From Streptomyces sp. SID13726 (GTDB lineage Bacteria; Actinomycetota; Actinomycetes; Streptomycetales; Streptomycetaceae): 64,000 nucleotides of DNA. Below are positions 51,827-61,200 of the stretch, in pieces; the first letter of the stretch is position 1; each line of letters begins with the position of its first letter. The position numbers were made by a program, and so were the translations under genes. The stretch lies in contig NZ_JAAGLY010000015.1 of assembly GCF_010548375.1 (NCBI RefSeq), forward strand, positions 175,568-239,567, given 5' to 3'. The notes under the pieces were generated by a model that was not told the origin of the DNA, searched no databases, and saw nothing but the letters and a program-made list of their open reading frames with translations.

Positions 51827-52531
51827 TCACACCGCGGCGGCCTCCTTCTCCTGCTGCCTGGCCTTCACCAGGGCGGCGAGCGGGGAGCGCCGTCCTTTCC
51901 CGACGTTGCACAGCTGCTCCCAGTCGACCTCGGGGTGAGCGTCGGGCAGGGCGTCGATGGACGCCGTGGTGAACAGCGGGACCATCACAGCCCCGGCCCG
52001 TGACGTGCCGAAACGCACCTCACGCCGTTCCGCCGGACGCACCCACGACAGGTCCCGCATGTAGTCGAAATCGACCCTCCTCACACCCAGCCGGGCGGCC
52101 GCCTGGTCCGGCCCGAGCGGCGCTTCGTCGGCGAGCCGCTGCGCCAGGCCCTCGATCCCGCAGACCTCCGTCACCTGGTCGGGGTTGATCAGCACGGCCT
52201 CCGGGTTCGCCGTCAGGTCGGCCAGCAGCCCAGCGGCGATGAGCCGGCGCACCGCGAAGGCGCTCACGACCGGCGGTTCGCCGGGCACGTTCGGCGTGCC
52301 CAGGGCCTGGGCGATGCGGTCGGCGGCCACGGCGGCGGGGACCGGATCGTGGGGGAGCGCGGCCCGGATCGTGTCTGCGTCCATCGCCTCCACGGCGGCC
52401 CGCGACCACTGCCAGGAGGAGGCGTCCGGGGCCGGGACGAGGCCGGTGTGCCGCGCCCACCGGAAGGCGGCGACGGGGACGCGCAGGCGCTTCGCCGCCT
52501 GGGCGTCGTCGTACTCGGTCAGTCGTGCCAT
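51827..52531 (-). CDS. hypothetical protein, helix-turn-helix-like, mobile-region type
   Basis: A 234-residue protein with repeated segments like MerR/excisionase-type DNA-binding helices: DDAQAAKRLRVPVAAFRWAR at the N-terminus, VSAFAVRRLIAAGLLADLTA in the middle, and GPDQAAARLGVRRVDFDYMR near residue 150. No wing or catalytic motif was recognised. Its ATG follows GGGAGATCCCC. A role in plasmid or mobile-element regulation is a guess. Confidence 0.55.
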   Translation of the reverse strand: MARLTEYDDAQAAKRLRVPVAAFRWARHTGLVPAPDASSWQWSRAAVEAMDADTIRAALPHDPVPAAVAADRIAQALGTPNVPGEPPVVSAFAVRRLIAAGLLADLTANPEAVLINPDQVTEVCGIEGLAQRLADEAPLGPDQAAARLGVRRVDFDYMRDLSWVRPAERREVRFGTSRAGAVMVPLFTTASIDALPDAHPEVDWEQLCNVGKGRRSPLAALVKARQQEKEAAAV

Positions 52532-52714
52532 GGGGATCTCCCTCTCTCGTGGTCCGCCCGGAGCGGGCGAATAAGACCGTGACAGAACACCTTAAAAACT
52601 GTCAAGAGCCAAGAAAACCAGGCAAGTTGGACTCTTGCGACTAGATCCGCGCACGCGTACACGAGGAAAAAATCACCCAGCGGCGTCAACTCGACAGCGG
52701 GTAGCGTCCCGGCC
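52532..52714. promoter_or_regulatory. AT-rich divergent promoter region with 6-bp inverted repeat
   Basis: About 180 bp between divergent genes, with the lowest GC of the neighbourhood (around 52580-52680). CAAGAG near 52604 and CTCTTG near 52633 form an inverted repeat separated by about 23 bp. It should hold the promoters of the HTH-like gene and of the YaaC-DUF4238 pair. Confidence 0.45.
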
Positions 52715-53767
52715 ATGAACGATCTCGACGCCGATGAGGCGTGGGAACGGCTGCGGGCCAGCCGCTCCGATCCACCGGCTGGGGCCGATACCGCGCCCCG
52801 CCGCAAGACGTACTCGGCAGCCCTGGAGCAGGCTCAGCAGCTGTTCCGCGCCGCTGCTGTCGTGGGACCTGCCACGAGCCCGGTCCTGGCCTTCTATGGC
52901 CTCAGCCAGGCCGGCCGCGCCATCACGGCCGCCGCTCGGTCCCTCGATGGCGAGGACTGGCGCCTCAAGGCCCACGGGATCAAGACCACGGGGTTCCACC
53001 TGCCCTTCCCCGACATCGAGATCCGCACCGACGCATCCGGAACCCGGGGCAGCTTCGTGAAGGTCAGCGAGGTCCTCGACTCCCCGGTGTGGGAGATGGA
53101 CCCGCTGCGCCTGGTAGACGTGTGGGACCTGCTGCCCCCGAACCTTCGCTACCCGCTCACTGAGGGGGACCGACTCACCCCGCTGTACACAGTCGGGGAT
53201 GACATCGGCGTTGGCACGCACGAGCACTCCCTGCTGAGCGTCCCGGTGTGCGACATCCCAGACCGGGTCATCGACGCCGGCACCCGCGAGGCGCTGGCCG
53301 CCTTCCTCGTCTCGTACCCGGCCGTCGCCCAGCACGAGAGCTATGTGACCACCGGCGCCCTCACCCGCGGGTCGGAGGCGCCTCCGGACTACACCCGCTA
53401 CCAGGTCGGTGGCGGCGAACTCAGGATGAACTGGCTCATGCCCGAGGGTGTGGGCACCGGATTCGACGGAATGGCGACCTCAGCCGAACGGGTCGCTCAC
53501 CTGCGGACCATGACCCGCGGCTACGCCGGGAGCCGGTACTTCCTGCCTGTCCTGGGCTCGATGAAGCGGGAACTGCACCCCCTGATGGCCTGGTGGGCCG
53601 TGCTCTACGCCCTGTCCATGCTCGCCCGCTACGAACCCGCGACCTGGGGCACGCTCATCAACGTCGACAACAGCAAGTTCGCGGTCCCGATCGAACGGCT
53701 CCTGGAACGCGCCATCAACCACCTGCCCGTCCTGATCGCGGACACCATCACCGAGGTGAGCACCTGA
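52715..53767 (+). CDS. YaaC family protein
   Basis: A 350-residue soluble protein with the YaaC pattern: AAALEQAQQLF-type SAALEQAQQLFRAAAVVGPA, SPVLAFYGLSQAGRAITAAA, HGIKTTGF, and near the C-terminus PLMAWWAVLYALSMLARYEP. The molecular role of YaaC is not established. It is separated from the DUF4238 gene by one base, so the two are co-expressed. The setting among accessory genes suggests a defence or mobile-element role, which is inference only. Confidence 0.75.
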   Translation: MNDLDADEAWERLRASRSDPPAGADTAPRRKTYSAALEQAQQLFRAAAVVGPATSPVLAFYGLSQAGRAITAAARSLDGEDWRLKAHGIKTTGFHLPFPDIEIRTDASGTRGSFVKVSEVLDSPVWEMDPLRLVDVWDLLPPNLRYPLTEGDRLTPLYTVGDDIGVGTHEHSLLSVPVCDIPDRVIDAGTREALAAFLVSYPAVAQHESYVTTGALTRGSEAPPDYTRYQVGGGELRMNWLMPEGVGTGFDGMATSAERVAHLRTMTRGYAGSRYFLPVLGSMKRELHPLMAWWAVLYALSMLARYEPATWGTLINVDNSKFAVPIERLLERAINHLPVLIADTITEVST

Positions 53768-53768
53768 C

Positions 53769-54767
53769 GTGTCTGCGCCGAAACTGCACCACTACGTGCC
53801 GCAGAGCTACCTGGCACGATTCGGGCGAGGCGACATGGTCAGGGTGAGGCGTCGGTGCCCACCCAAGACGCACCTCTCCAACGTCAAGAACGTCGCTGCC
53901 GAGACCGGCCTCTACACGATCACGGACGAGAACGGCGCACCCTCCACGGCCATTGAGCAAGAGCTCAGTGGCCTGGAAGGACAGGCGCTCGCCGCCCTGC
54001 GCCGGATCGACGAATCGGGGATGCCGCCGGCCGCTGGAACCGACGACCGTGAACTGCTCTGCCTCTACCTGGCTGTGCAGATGGCCAGGACCCCCAGGAA
54101 ACGCACGGGCCCCCTCTTCGGGCGCAACGTCACCGACTACGCGGACGGCCGCGAAGTCGACCTGGCACTCATGACCGAGTACCTCACACACAAGCATCTC
54201 GGTCACCCGCCACGGAAAGCCGAAGCCCAGGGCGCCTTCGACTACTACCACGGCACACGAGCGATGAACGGCGGCAACGACCCCACCCACGACGAAGCGG
54301 TCGCCGTGACGTTCAGCTCTGTCACCGTGTGCATCCCGCACTACCGTGCTCGGCACTGGCGACTTGAGACCAGTCGCAAGCCGATCTTTCTCACCTCCGA
54401 CGCACCCCTGGTCCTATGGCGTCCCGAGACTCCGAGGGACGCGTACGAAGGGTTCGGCCTGGAAAATGCCGAAGAGATCAGGTTCCCGGTCAGCCCCACG
54501 GCCCAACTCGTCCTCGTCCACGATGACGGCCCATCCGTAGAAGAGGTCAGACTCAGCCGAGTGCACAGCTGCAACCAGGACCTCGCGGACACCTGCCAGC
54601 AGGTTGTCGTCGGGCACCCGGACCGGCACGCCGCGCTCGACAAGGTCCAGCTGAGACGGCGCGGGCCGACACTGCGCTTTGACTCGGGACCCGGATTCCG
54701 GAAGAAGCCGGACGGCACGGTAGAGCCCATGGGCGACATCCTGCACATGTACACGACTCGCCGCTGA
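53769..54767 (+). CDS. DUF4238 domain-containing protein
   Basis: A 332-residue protein starting with the DUF4238 hallmark HHYVPQSYLARFG, followed by EQELSGLEGQALAALRRIDE, a helical region with YLAVQMARTPRKRTGPL, and RKPIFLTSDAPLVLWR, typical of the C-terminal half. GTG start one base after the YaaC stop. The function of DUF4238 is unknown. The conserved HH-N/S-D positions invite a nuclease hypothesis but I cannot show one. Confidence 0.85.
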   Translation: MSAPKLHHYVPQSYLARFGRGDMVRVRRRCPPKTHLSNVKNVAAETGLYTITDENGAPSTAIEQELSGLEGQALAALRRIDESGMPPAAGTDDRELLCLYLAVQMARTPRKRTGPLFGRNVTDYADGREVDLALMTEYLTHKHLGHPPRKAEAQGAFDYYHGTRAMNGGNDPTHDEAVAVTFSSVTVCIPHYRARHWRLETSRKPIFLTSDAPLVLWRPETPRDAYEGFGLENAEEIRFPVSPTAQLVLVHDDGPSVEEVRLSRVHSCNQDLADTCQQVVVGHPDRHAALDKVQLRRRGPTLRFDSGPGFRKKPDGTVEPMGDILHMYTTRR

Positions 54768-54782
54768 GACCAAGCAGTAGGA

Positions 54783-54808
54783 GGCCGGGCAGGGTGACCT
54801 GCCCGGCC
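54783..54808. terminator. 11-bp stem terminator between convergent genes
   Basis: GGCCGGGCAGG at 54783-54793 pairs with CCTGCCCGGCC at 54798-54808 around a 4-nt loop, 15 bp after the DUF4238 stop and 10 bp from the stop of the opposing gene. It can serve both strands. Confidence 0.85.
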
Positions 54809-54817
54809 CGTCGACGG

Positions 54818-55066
54818 TTATTCGATCAGTGTGTTCAGCCCCATCGTGCAGGCTGCCGCAGCGCAGATGCCGGCGAGGACCGCCTTGGGGCAGGACGTCT
54901 CGGAGGCGAAGGTCAGTATGCCGATGCCGATGCCTGTGGCGATGGCCATGAAGAGGATCAGCGCGGTGCGCTGTGACAGGAACGTCGGCTTGCCGTCGCC
55001 CATCGACTCCGGCGTGCTGGGCGGATCAGGGTGTGCGGATGAGGGGGAGTGCAGGTCCCGAGGCAT
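54818..55066 (-). CDS. small membrane protein, unknown function
   Basis: 82 residues: a polar Pro/Ser-rich N-terminus, then two hydrophobic helices (ALILFMAIATGIGIGILTFA and AVLAGICAAAACTMGLNTLI) joined by SETSCPK. ATG at 55066 follows GTAGGAG. A longer frame from 55279 is possible, but the extra part is low-complexity. Confidence 0.55.
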   Translation of the reverse strand: MPRDLHSPSSAHPDPPSTPESMGDGKPTFLSQRTALILFMAIATGIGIGILTFASETSCPKAVLAGICAAAACTMGLNTLIE

Positions 55067-55433
55067 CGGGATTCTCCTACCAGGCAGGGAAGCAGTGGCG
55101 GCGGCCACCTGTGGTGGTGGCGTCCGCGTGGGGGTGGTGCGCGCCGCGCGGTCGGCGTTCCTGCCGCTCTCTGCTTGAGAGCGTCCCTGTGCGGCCTCGG
55201 GCCGTGCCCAGGGTGGCGTCGTGTCCAGACTAGCTGCGATCGGAGCGTGTGTTCCCCCGGTCGTCTGGCGGGTGGTCATCGGTACGGTCTCCTTTGCGAG
55301 TTCGGTCGATCGCGCGGGACGGTGACAGGTCTCCGGTGCTTGCGTCTCGTCCTTCCGGAACCGGCTCTTTCACCCCGTAGGGCTGGAAGCCGGAGCCCGG
55401 ACAGCAACAAGGGGAGCGAAGGTTCCGGGTACG
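55067..55433. other. intergenic region, no gene seen
   Basis: About 370 bp. It contains the promoter side of the small membrane protein and the 3' flank of the helicase gene. Short frames on both strands are arginine- or serine-rich and not convincing. Confidence 0.4.
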
Positions 55434-55466
55434 GCAGAGGCCCGGACGTCTGGTCCGGGCCTCTGC
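55434..55466. terminator. 14-bp perfect stem terminator after the helicase gene
   Basis: GCAGAGGCCCGGAC at 55434-55447 pairs with GTCCGGGCCTCTGC at 55453-55466 around a 5-nt loop, about 50 bp beyond the minus-strand stop of the helicase gene. Confidence 0.85.
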
Positions 55467-55516
55467 TTGGTGCAATGGTTATGTCGTAATCGGGCCTCGA
55501 TGTGAGGCGCGACCTT

Positions 55517-58012
55517 CTATGTCCACCGCATCCCGATCGCGGACAGCTGCTCGCGCCGGTCCTCCGACAGCGTCGCCGCGCGCGAGCGCTGGTTGCTGAC
55601 CCATGCCCCAAGTCGGAACTGCAGTTGCCCTCCCTCGTCTGCGAGCACGGTCTCCACGTGCTTGCGAGGGACGTTCAGATGGCCCTCACGCTTGTAGAAC
55701 TGCTTCGCGGCTGCCAGGTTGGCGGCCCACTTGCCGGCTTGGGTACGGCGCGGCTGCGGCTTCTCGTCCTCGGTCGCGGGGGTGATCCCGAGGACCTGCT
55801 CGCACATCCACTGCTGCACGGCGGTGAGCCGGCCGAAGCCGAGCCGCTGGGCACGCACCCACCGTCCGAGGTCCTCGCCCTGGTACAGGACCACGCCCGG
55901 TTCGGTCGGCAGTGCACCGCCGTCGTCCAGGTGCTGCCGGGTGAGGTGGAACGCCCGTTGCCACTCCACCGGCCAGGTGGGGCACCAGGAGGGGTCGATC
56001 TCCTCCAGCTGCTCGCGCCGCTCCTCCGACAGGGCGCCGGCCGACGACCTGACCGGGAGCCCCTCGGCACGCCGCTGCTCGATCTCGGCAGCCTTCCGCG
56101 CGGCGGCCCGCGCGTTCTTCAGAAAGATCCCCACCTTCGCACCCCGGAACGTGGCGTCCAGCGGAGCCAGCAGGTGCCCGTGTTCCTCCGCCCACCCGTG
56201 CACCGCGGCGAGGCCTTCCTCCCACGCGACGTCGTAGTGCGACCACACCATGCCGAGGCGCTCCAGCTGCTCGACACGCTCTTCGTCCAGCGTCCCTCGG
56301 GCGTAGAACCTCCGGTTGTCGGCGGTCCATTGCCCCAGCGGGTAATTGGCGAGCGAGGCCGGCCACCCCTCAGCCTGAGCCTCCTCACCCGCTGGCACCC
56401 GGTACGTGAACGGCACCTTCAGGTCGCCCACCTCGCGGGCGTAGATGACGGCGGCCTCGATGCCGCGCCGCCAGTGCTCGTGCTCCGGGTCGAGGACCCG
56501 CAGGTTGATGAACAGCGCCAGCTGCGCCGGGTCACGCGGCGTGGAGAACTTCAGCAACGCCTTCGCCGGTCCCGACGCGCCGCCCTGGCCCCCGTTCTTC
56601 GCCTTGGCCTTCTCGCCCTTCTGGACGGGCTTGTAGCGGCTCGGAGCCTGCTGCTGCGCCAGAGCCTCCACGATGCGGGCGTCATGGGCTCGCAGGGCCT
56701 CCAGGAGCTTCGCCAACCCGCCATACGCCCGGGAGGTGAGCATGTTGTCCGCCGTCTCCCCGGGCCCCAGCAGCACGGGCACCACGAGCGACGCCGTCTT
56801 GCCCTCGCCGGGCTGCATCCGCAGCGCCCGGCCCACGGCCTGGACCAGGTCCGGCATCGAGCCGCGCACGTCCGCGAAGTACACGGAGTCACATTCCCGG
56901 GTATCGACCCCTTCCCCGAGCACCTTCACCGAGCTCAGGAAGCCCTTCTCCACGACCGTGCCGTCCGTGGCGATCCCGTCGGCGAACTCCCCGAGAACCC
57001 GCCGCCGGTGGTTGGGCTTGTGATCACCGCACAGCCAGTCCGCCCAGATCGTCTTGGGGTACAGCTCCGGATCGCTGTCGTGCAACTGCGCGGCGACGTC
57101 AGGAAGGCCGGCCGCGAACGCCTCAGCCTCACGGATCTGGTGATGGAACGACAACGTACGGCGCAAGCCCTCCTCCGAAGCGGCCTTCACCAGCGCCGTC
57201 TGCAGCGCGGCGAGCCGGGCCCCGCGCACCTGCTCCGAGCGCCCGTCCGCACCGAGCAGCACAGCCGCCTGGAGCTGCGTGTCGGTGACGTCCACGCACA
57301 CCACCTGATACGGCGCACAGATTCCCCGGTCGATCGCCTCCGACAACGTCAGGGTGAAACACCTGCTGCCGAACGGGCCGTTGGGGTCATCCTCCATCGA
57401 AGCCACCAGCTCGCCCGGCGCGCCCTGCTCGGAGTCCTCGTCCAGCTGCCACAGGCGCGGCGTGGCCGTCATGTACAGGCGGCGCAGGGACGGGATCTTC
57501 TGGTTGTTGTGGACGACCGCCCACGGCTTCCCGATCCGGCCGGAACAGCGGTGGGCTTCGTCCACGACGATCAGGTCCCAGCCAGGAAGGCCGGCCTCGT
57601 GGGCGCGCTCCAGCGTGCCGAGCCCCAGGCTGGCGTACGTGGCGAACACGGTCACCTTGTCGAACGGCTTCACCCAGGAGACCAGCTCGTCCACGTCCGT
57701 GGTGTTGGGGAAGGTCACCTGGTCCCCGCGCAGGGACGACACCCCGACCATCGGACCCGTACGACCTCCAGCGCGCCAGGAGGCCTCGGTCTGGGCGAGC
57801 AGATCCAACGAGGGCACGAGCGCCAGGACCCGGCCCGCGTGGAGCTCCTCAGCGCTCCGGGTGGCCACGAGGCTCTTGCCGGATCCGGTCGCCATGATCA
57901 CCTGAGTCCGGAGGCCACCCTCCGGCACAAGAGATCTTGCAGGCAATTCGAGGGCGCGCAGTACCGCGTCCACGGCTTCTCGCTGGTGGGGTCGGAGTTC
58001 CATTGCTGCCAT
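55517..58012 (-). CDS. DEAD/DEAH-box helicase with C-terminal helicase-associated repeats
   Basis: An 831-residue superfamily 2 helicase: LRPHQREAVDAV, Walker A MATGSGKS at 40-47, DEAH at 151-154, TATPR, and motif VI in VQAVGRALRM. From about residue 500 there are four helicase-associated (HA) repeats, each ending in LSEERREQL/LGMVW-like segments. Such HA-domain helicases are common near the ends of linear Streptomyces replicons. ATG at 58012 follows AGGAGAAGG; further upstream in-frame codons lack homology. Possible roles are DNA transfer, end maintenance or defence. Confidence 0.88.
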   Translation of the reverse strand: MAAMELRPHQREAVDAVLRALELPARSLVPEGGLRTQVIMATGSGKSLVATRSAEELHAGRVLALVPSLDLLAQTEASWRAGGRTGPMVGVSSLRGDQVTFPNTTDVDELVSWVKPFDKVTVFATYASLGLGTLERAHEAGLPGWDLIVVDEAHRCSGRIGKPWAVVHNNQKIPSLRRLYMTATPRLWQLDEDSEQGAPGELVASMEDDPNGPFGSRCFTLTLSEAIDRGICAPYQVVCVDVTDTQLQAAVLLGADGRSEQVRGARLAALQTALVKAASEEGLRRTLSFHHQIREAEAFAAGLPDVAAQLHDSDPELYPKTIWADWLCGDHKPNHRRRVLGEFADGIATDGTVVEKGFLSSVKVLGEGVDTRECDSVYFADVRGSMPDLVQAVGRALRMQPGEGKTASLVVPVLLGPGETADNMLTSRAYGGLAKLLEALRAHDARIVEALAQQQAPSRYKPVQKGEKAKAKNGGQGGASGPAKALLKFSTPRDPAQLALFINLRVLDPEHEHWRRGIEAAVIYAREVGDLKVPFTYRVPAGEEAQAEGWPASLANYPLGQWTADNRRFYARGTLDEERVEQLERLGMVWSHYDVAWEEGLAAVHGWAEEHGHLLAPLDATFRGAKVGIFLKNARAAARKAAEIEQRRAEGLPVRSSAGALSEERREQLEEIDPSWCPTWPVEWQRAFHLTRQHLDDGGALPTEPGVVLYQGEDLGRWVRAQRLGFGRLTAVQQWMCEQVLGITPATEDEKPQPRRTQAGKWAANLAAAKQFYKREGHLNVPRKHVETVLADEGGQLQFRLGAWVSNQRSRAATLSEDRREQLSAIGMRWT

Positions 58013-58293
58013 TCCGATCTGCCTTCTCCTGTAGGACAGTGAGGCTCCTACGTGGCAGGAAAGGGAAAAACCTGCTGTGAAGTGCCGTTGCAGTGCCACT
58101 GAGGGGATGTCGTCACTGAGTCAGTGTCAGGTGTCGGAGATAGGCCCTCTGACCTGCGGTTGAGTGGATGCTGGTGGTGGCGGCTGCTGACATCATGAGG
58201 TGGCGTCAAGTGACGATGGTGCTGGACAGATCGATGGCACTTCCTATAGCGCAGTACTGAGCCCTGAGGCGAAGCGGGTGAGGAGCCGCAGCC
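58013..58293. promoter_or_regulatory. intergenic region with 13-bp palindrome
   Basis: 280 bp between two minus-strand genes. CACTGAGTCAGTG at 58114-58126 is a perfect dyad about 100 bp upstream of the helicase ATG and a possible regulator site. No gene is seen here. Confidence 0.4.
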
Positions 58294-61200
58294 CTATCGG
58301 TAGCTTGCCCGGTCGGCTTCGATGGCTGCGGCGAGGGCGCGATCGAACACCTTCACTGCAGGGTTGTCGTCCGGCAGGACGAGGCGATGCGGGTCGAGTG
58401 CTGCCAGCCCGGCGGCCAGTCCCGGGCCTGTGCCGTCCTCTTCGGCGACGAGCTGGCACAGTTCGAACAACGCAACTGCCGCTCGGATGCGCGACTGTTC
58501 ACGCTCGCTGACAGGCGTGTCGCTCTCGGCCCGTTCGATGAGAGCGCTGTGGGCGCCGGCGAACTCTGCCGCGGTCACTTCCGGAGAAGGAGGCTGATGC
58601 GGGTCAGCGGACCAGCCAGGTGTCCGGTGGGCGCGGCGGACGAGAGCGTAGGAGTAGGCCGTCAGCTGGTCGACAGCGTCGCGGACGGCCTTTTGCGTGT
58701 CGTTGGTGCGCAACGGCAGACCCAAGGCTTCGGCGAAGCCCGGGAAGCGCTCGGGGGTAAGGGGCAGGGCCTGGCCGTAGACGCCGTGGACGTGCATGCC
58801 GATCGGGAGGACTTCACCGTCTTCCACGGCCACCAGCGACATCCGGCAGCGGGTCCTGGCCGTCTCTCGTTGCTCGTTGCTCCAGGCGCGTATCCCCTCA
58901 AGCGCCATCGGCCACTGGTCAAGGGGCACGGCGATGACCAGTTGCTGATCACACCACGCCGGTGCGGGATCGGGATCCATGCATGCAGCGGTGCACGCGG
59001 GGTCGGCTCCCGCCAGGCGCAGCATGTCGGTTGCTGCGCGCAGGGAGTGGTCCAGCGCAGCCTGCATCACGCTGTCCACGGCGGGAATGACCAAGTCCAG
59101 CCTCTTCACACCTCGGTGCAGCGCCGCGACAACCTGGGGTTCCTCGACGGCGGACAACAGCTTGGCGACGGACAAGGTTGTGGCGGCCAGCTGGGACGGC
59201 AGAGTGTCGCCGATGCCCGAAAAGACGGGCGCGCCCTGATGGGATGCTTCCTCCAGTTCGGGCAGTACATCGAACAGCCGGGCTGCGGCCCCCCGCACGT
59301 TTTGGGAGTTGCCCGCGATGTGCCCTCCGGCGGCCTGGCTCAGGGCGGACGCAATGGTGATGAACGCAGCCCGCGCCGGATCCTGGCGTGCGGCTGACCG
59401 CTTCGTCTGATCTTCGTCGGAGGCCGACATAGTCAACAGGGCCGCCTGGGCTGTACTCATGACAGGTTCAGGGGGCGCGGGCCGCGGAGGCATGGCGACC
59501 GCGGCCTGGTGCGCCAGCTCGAGCCGGTGACGCCACTCACGACCGATGCGCGCACCGAGGTAGGGGCCGACTCTGGCGGGGAACTCCTCGAGCAGTTCCA
59601 GTAGTTGGCCAGCCAGTCGGGCCTGTGCCTGGCAGCGTTCTGTCCAGTGCTGCGAACTGACACTGTCTGCCGCGGCGGCCTGTAGAGCGACGTTGCGGCT
59701 GGTATCCCGCTCACGTAGGAGCGCGCCCGCCGCGAGTGTTCGGTGACCGTTGCTGACGTCGGTTCCGTGGATGCGCTGCGGCTGTCTGTGAGGGCGCCAG
59801 AGCTGTACGTCGACGACATCAGCCTCAGGGCAGGCATCGAACAGACGCCGCGCCAGGAGGTTGGTCTGGGCACTGTCGGAGGCCGGATCCTTTGCGGGCC
59901 TGGGCGGGTAGGCCGAGGGCACAGGGTCCGTACCGTCGAGCCGGGCGAACGCGACTGCAGTGATGACGCAGAGACGGCCGGTGTCATAGCTCCAGGACTG
60001 CTGCAGGCTGGACTGGGTGTCCTCAGCAGTAGTTGCTCGGATCTCCACGGACACGCGGCAGCCGTAGGGGTCGCTGGCCACCGCGTCGACGGCGCGCTGC
60101 TCCGTATCCCCGAAGACCGCGGTGACGTCCGCTCCGCGGAGCTCGGCCAGGGCGGCCAGGGAAGCGGTCAGTTGCGCGCGCCGGTCGGCTTGCACAAGGT
60201 CCTGGTCCTCCCCTGGCAGCCCCCGGCGCGGGGGGACATGCCTTTCATAGACCAGGGCAGCCTGTTGACGGTTCAGGCCGACCAGCTGCTCGGCGGCTTC
60301 GGACAGGCGCACCGCCGTTGCCAGGTCCGCGTCGAGGAGCAGCCGCGTGAGCGCATCGGGAGAAAGCCCCCGTGCGGCCATGCGACCCAGGTCGTCGCTA
60401 CGGGCAGGAAGCCGCCTGCCCAGTTCCTTGGCCGGCCGCAGTCCCTCAACGTCCAGGTCACGGTCCGCCCACATCAGCGCCATCCACAACAGGGTGGGCG
60501 CCTCCAGGGTTGGGGGGCATTCGCGTTCCACGAGCGGTAGCGCTGCATGCAGATGGGCCAGGGTATCCAGACGGTCTGCTGTCTCCAGCAGGCCAGCGGC
60601 GTGCGCGGCTGCCGACACACCCCAGGGAGGATCCGTCACGCAGACACGCAACTGGTCCGCGATCGCCTGGCTCAGCGGGCGCAGCGCCTGCTGCAACCCG
60701 GCCAGACGCTCATCGCCCGGCAAGTCGTCCGCCTGGGCCGTTGCGACGGCAGCCGCAATGTGAGATGCCGCCCGCCGCAACGCCGAGGGGCGGGCTGCGG
60801 CCGGGAGCACCAGCACGGTTTCGGCATACGTGGCAGCCACGGTCGGTGGGGGAGACGTGTGCAGAAGCTGCAGCAGCACCTGAGTGCGCAGATCATGCAG
60901 CCCCTTCCAGCCGATGCCGTCCTCGTTCACGACCAGATGCTCATCGGCAAGTCGCTCCAAGGCATCCCCGACGAGATCGGCGGGCTGACCCAGAACGGCA
61001 GGCAGCGCATCGGCGGCAACTTCCACACCGAGAGTGTGGGCGGCGCAGACCAGACGCAGCACCGTCCGATCCAGACAGCGCTGTGGTGTCCGCAGACCGG
61101 TGATCTGGTCGGAGAGAACCTCCCGTAGACGCCGACCGGTGGTGGCCAGCGCGATGAACTCCATCAGCAGACCGTCAGCCCGGGCGACGGCCTCCTCACG

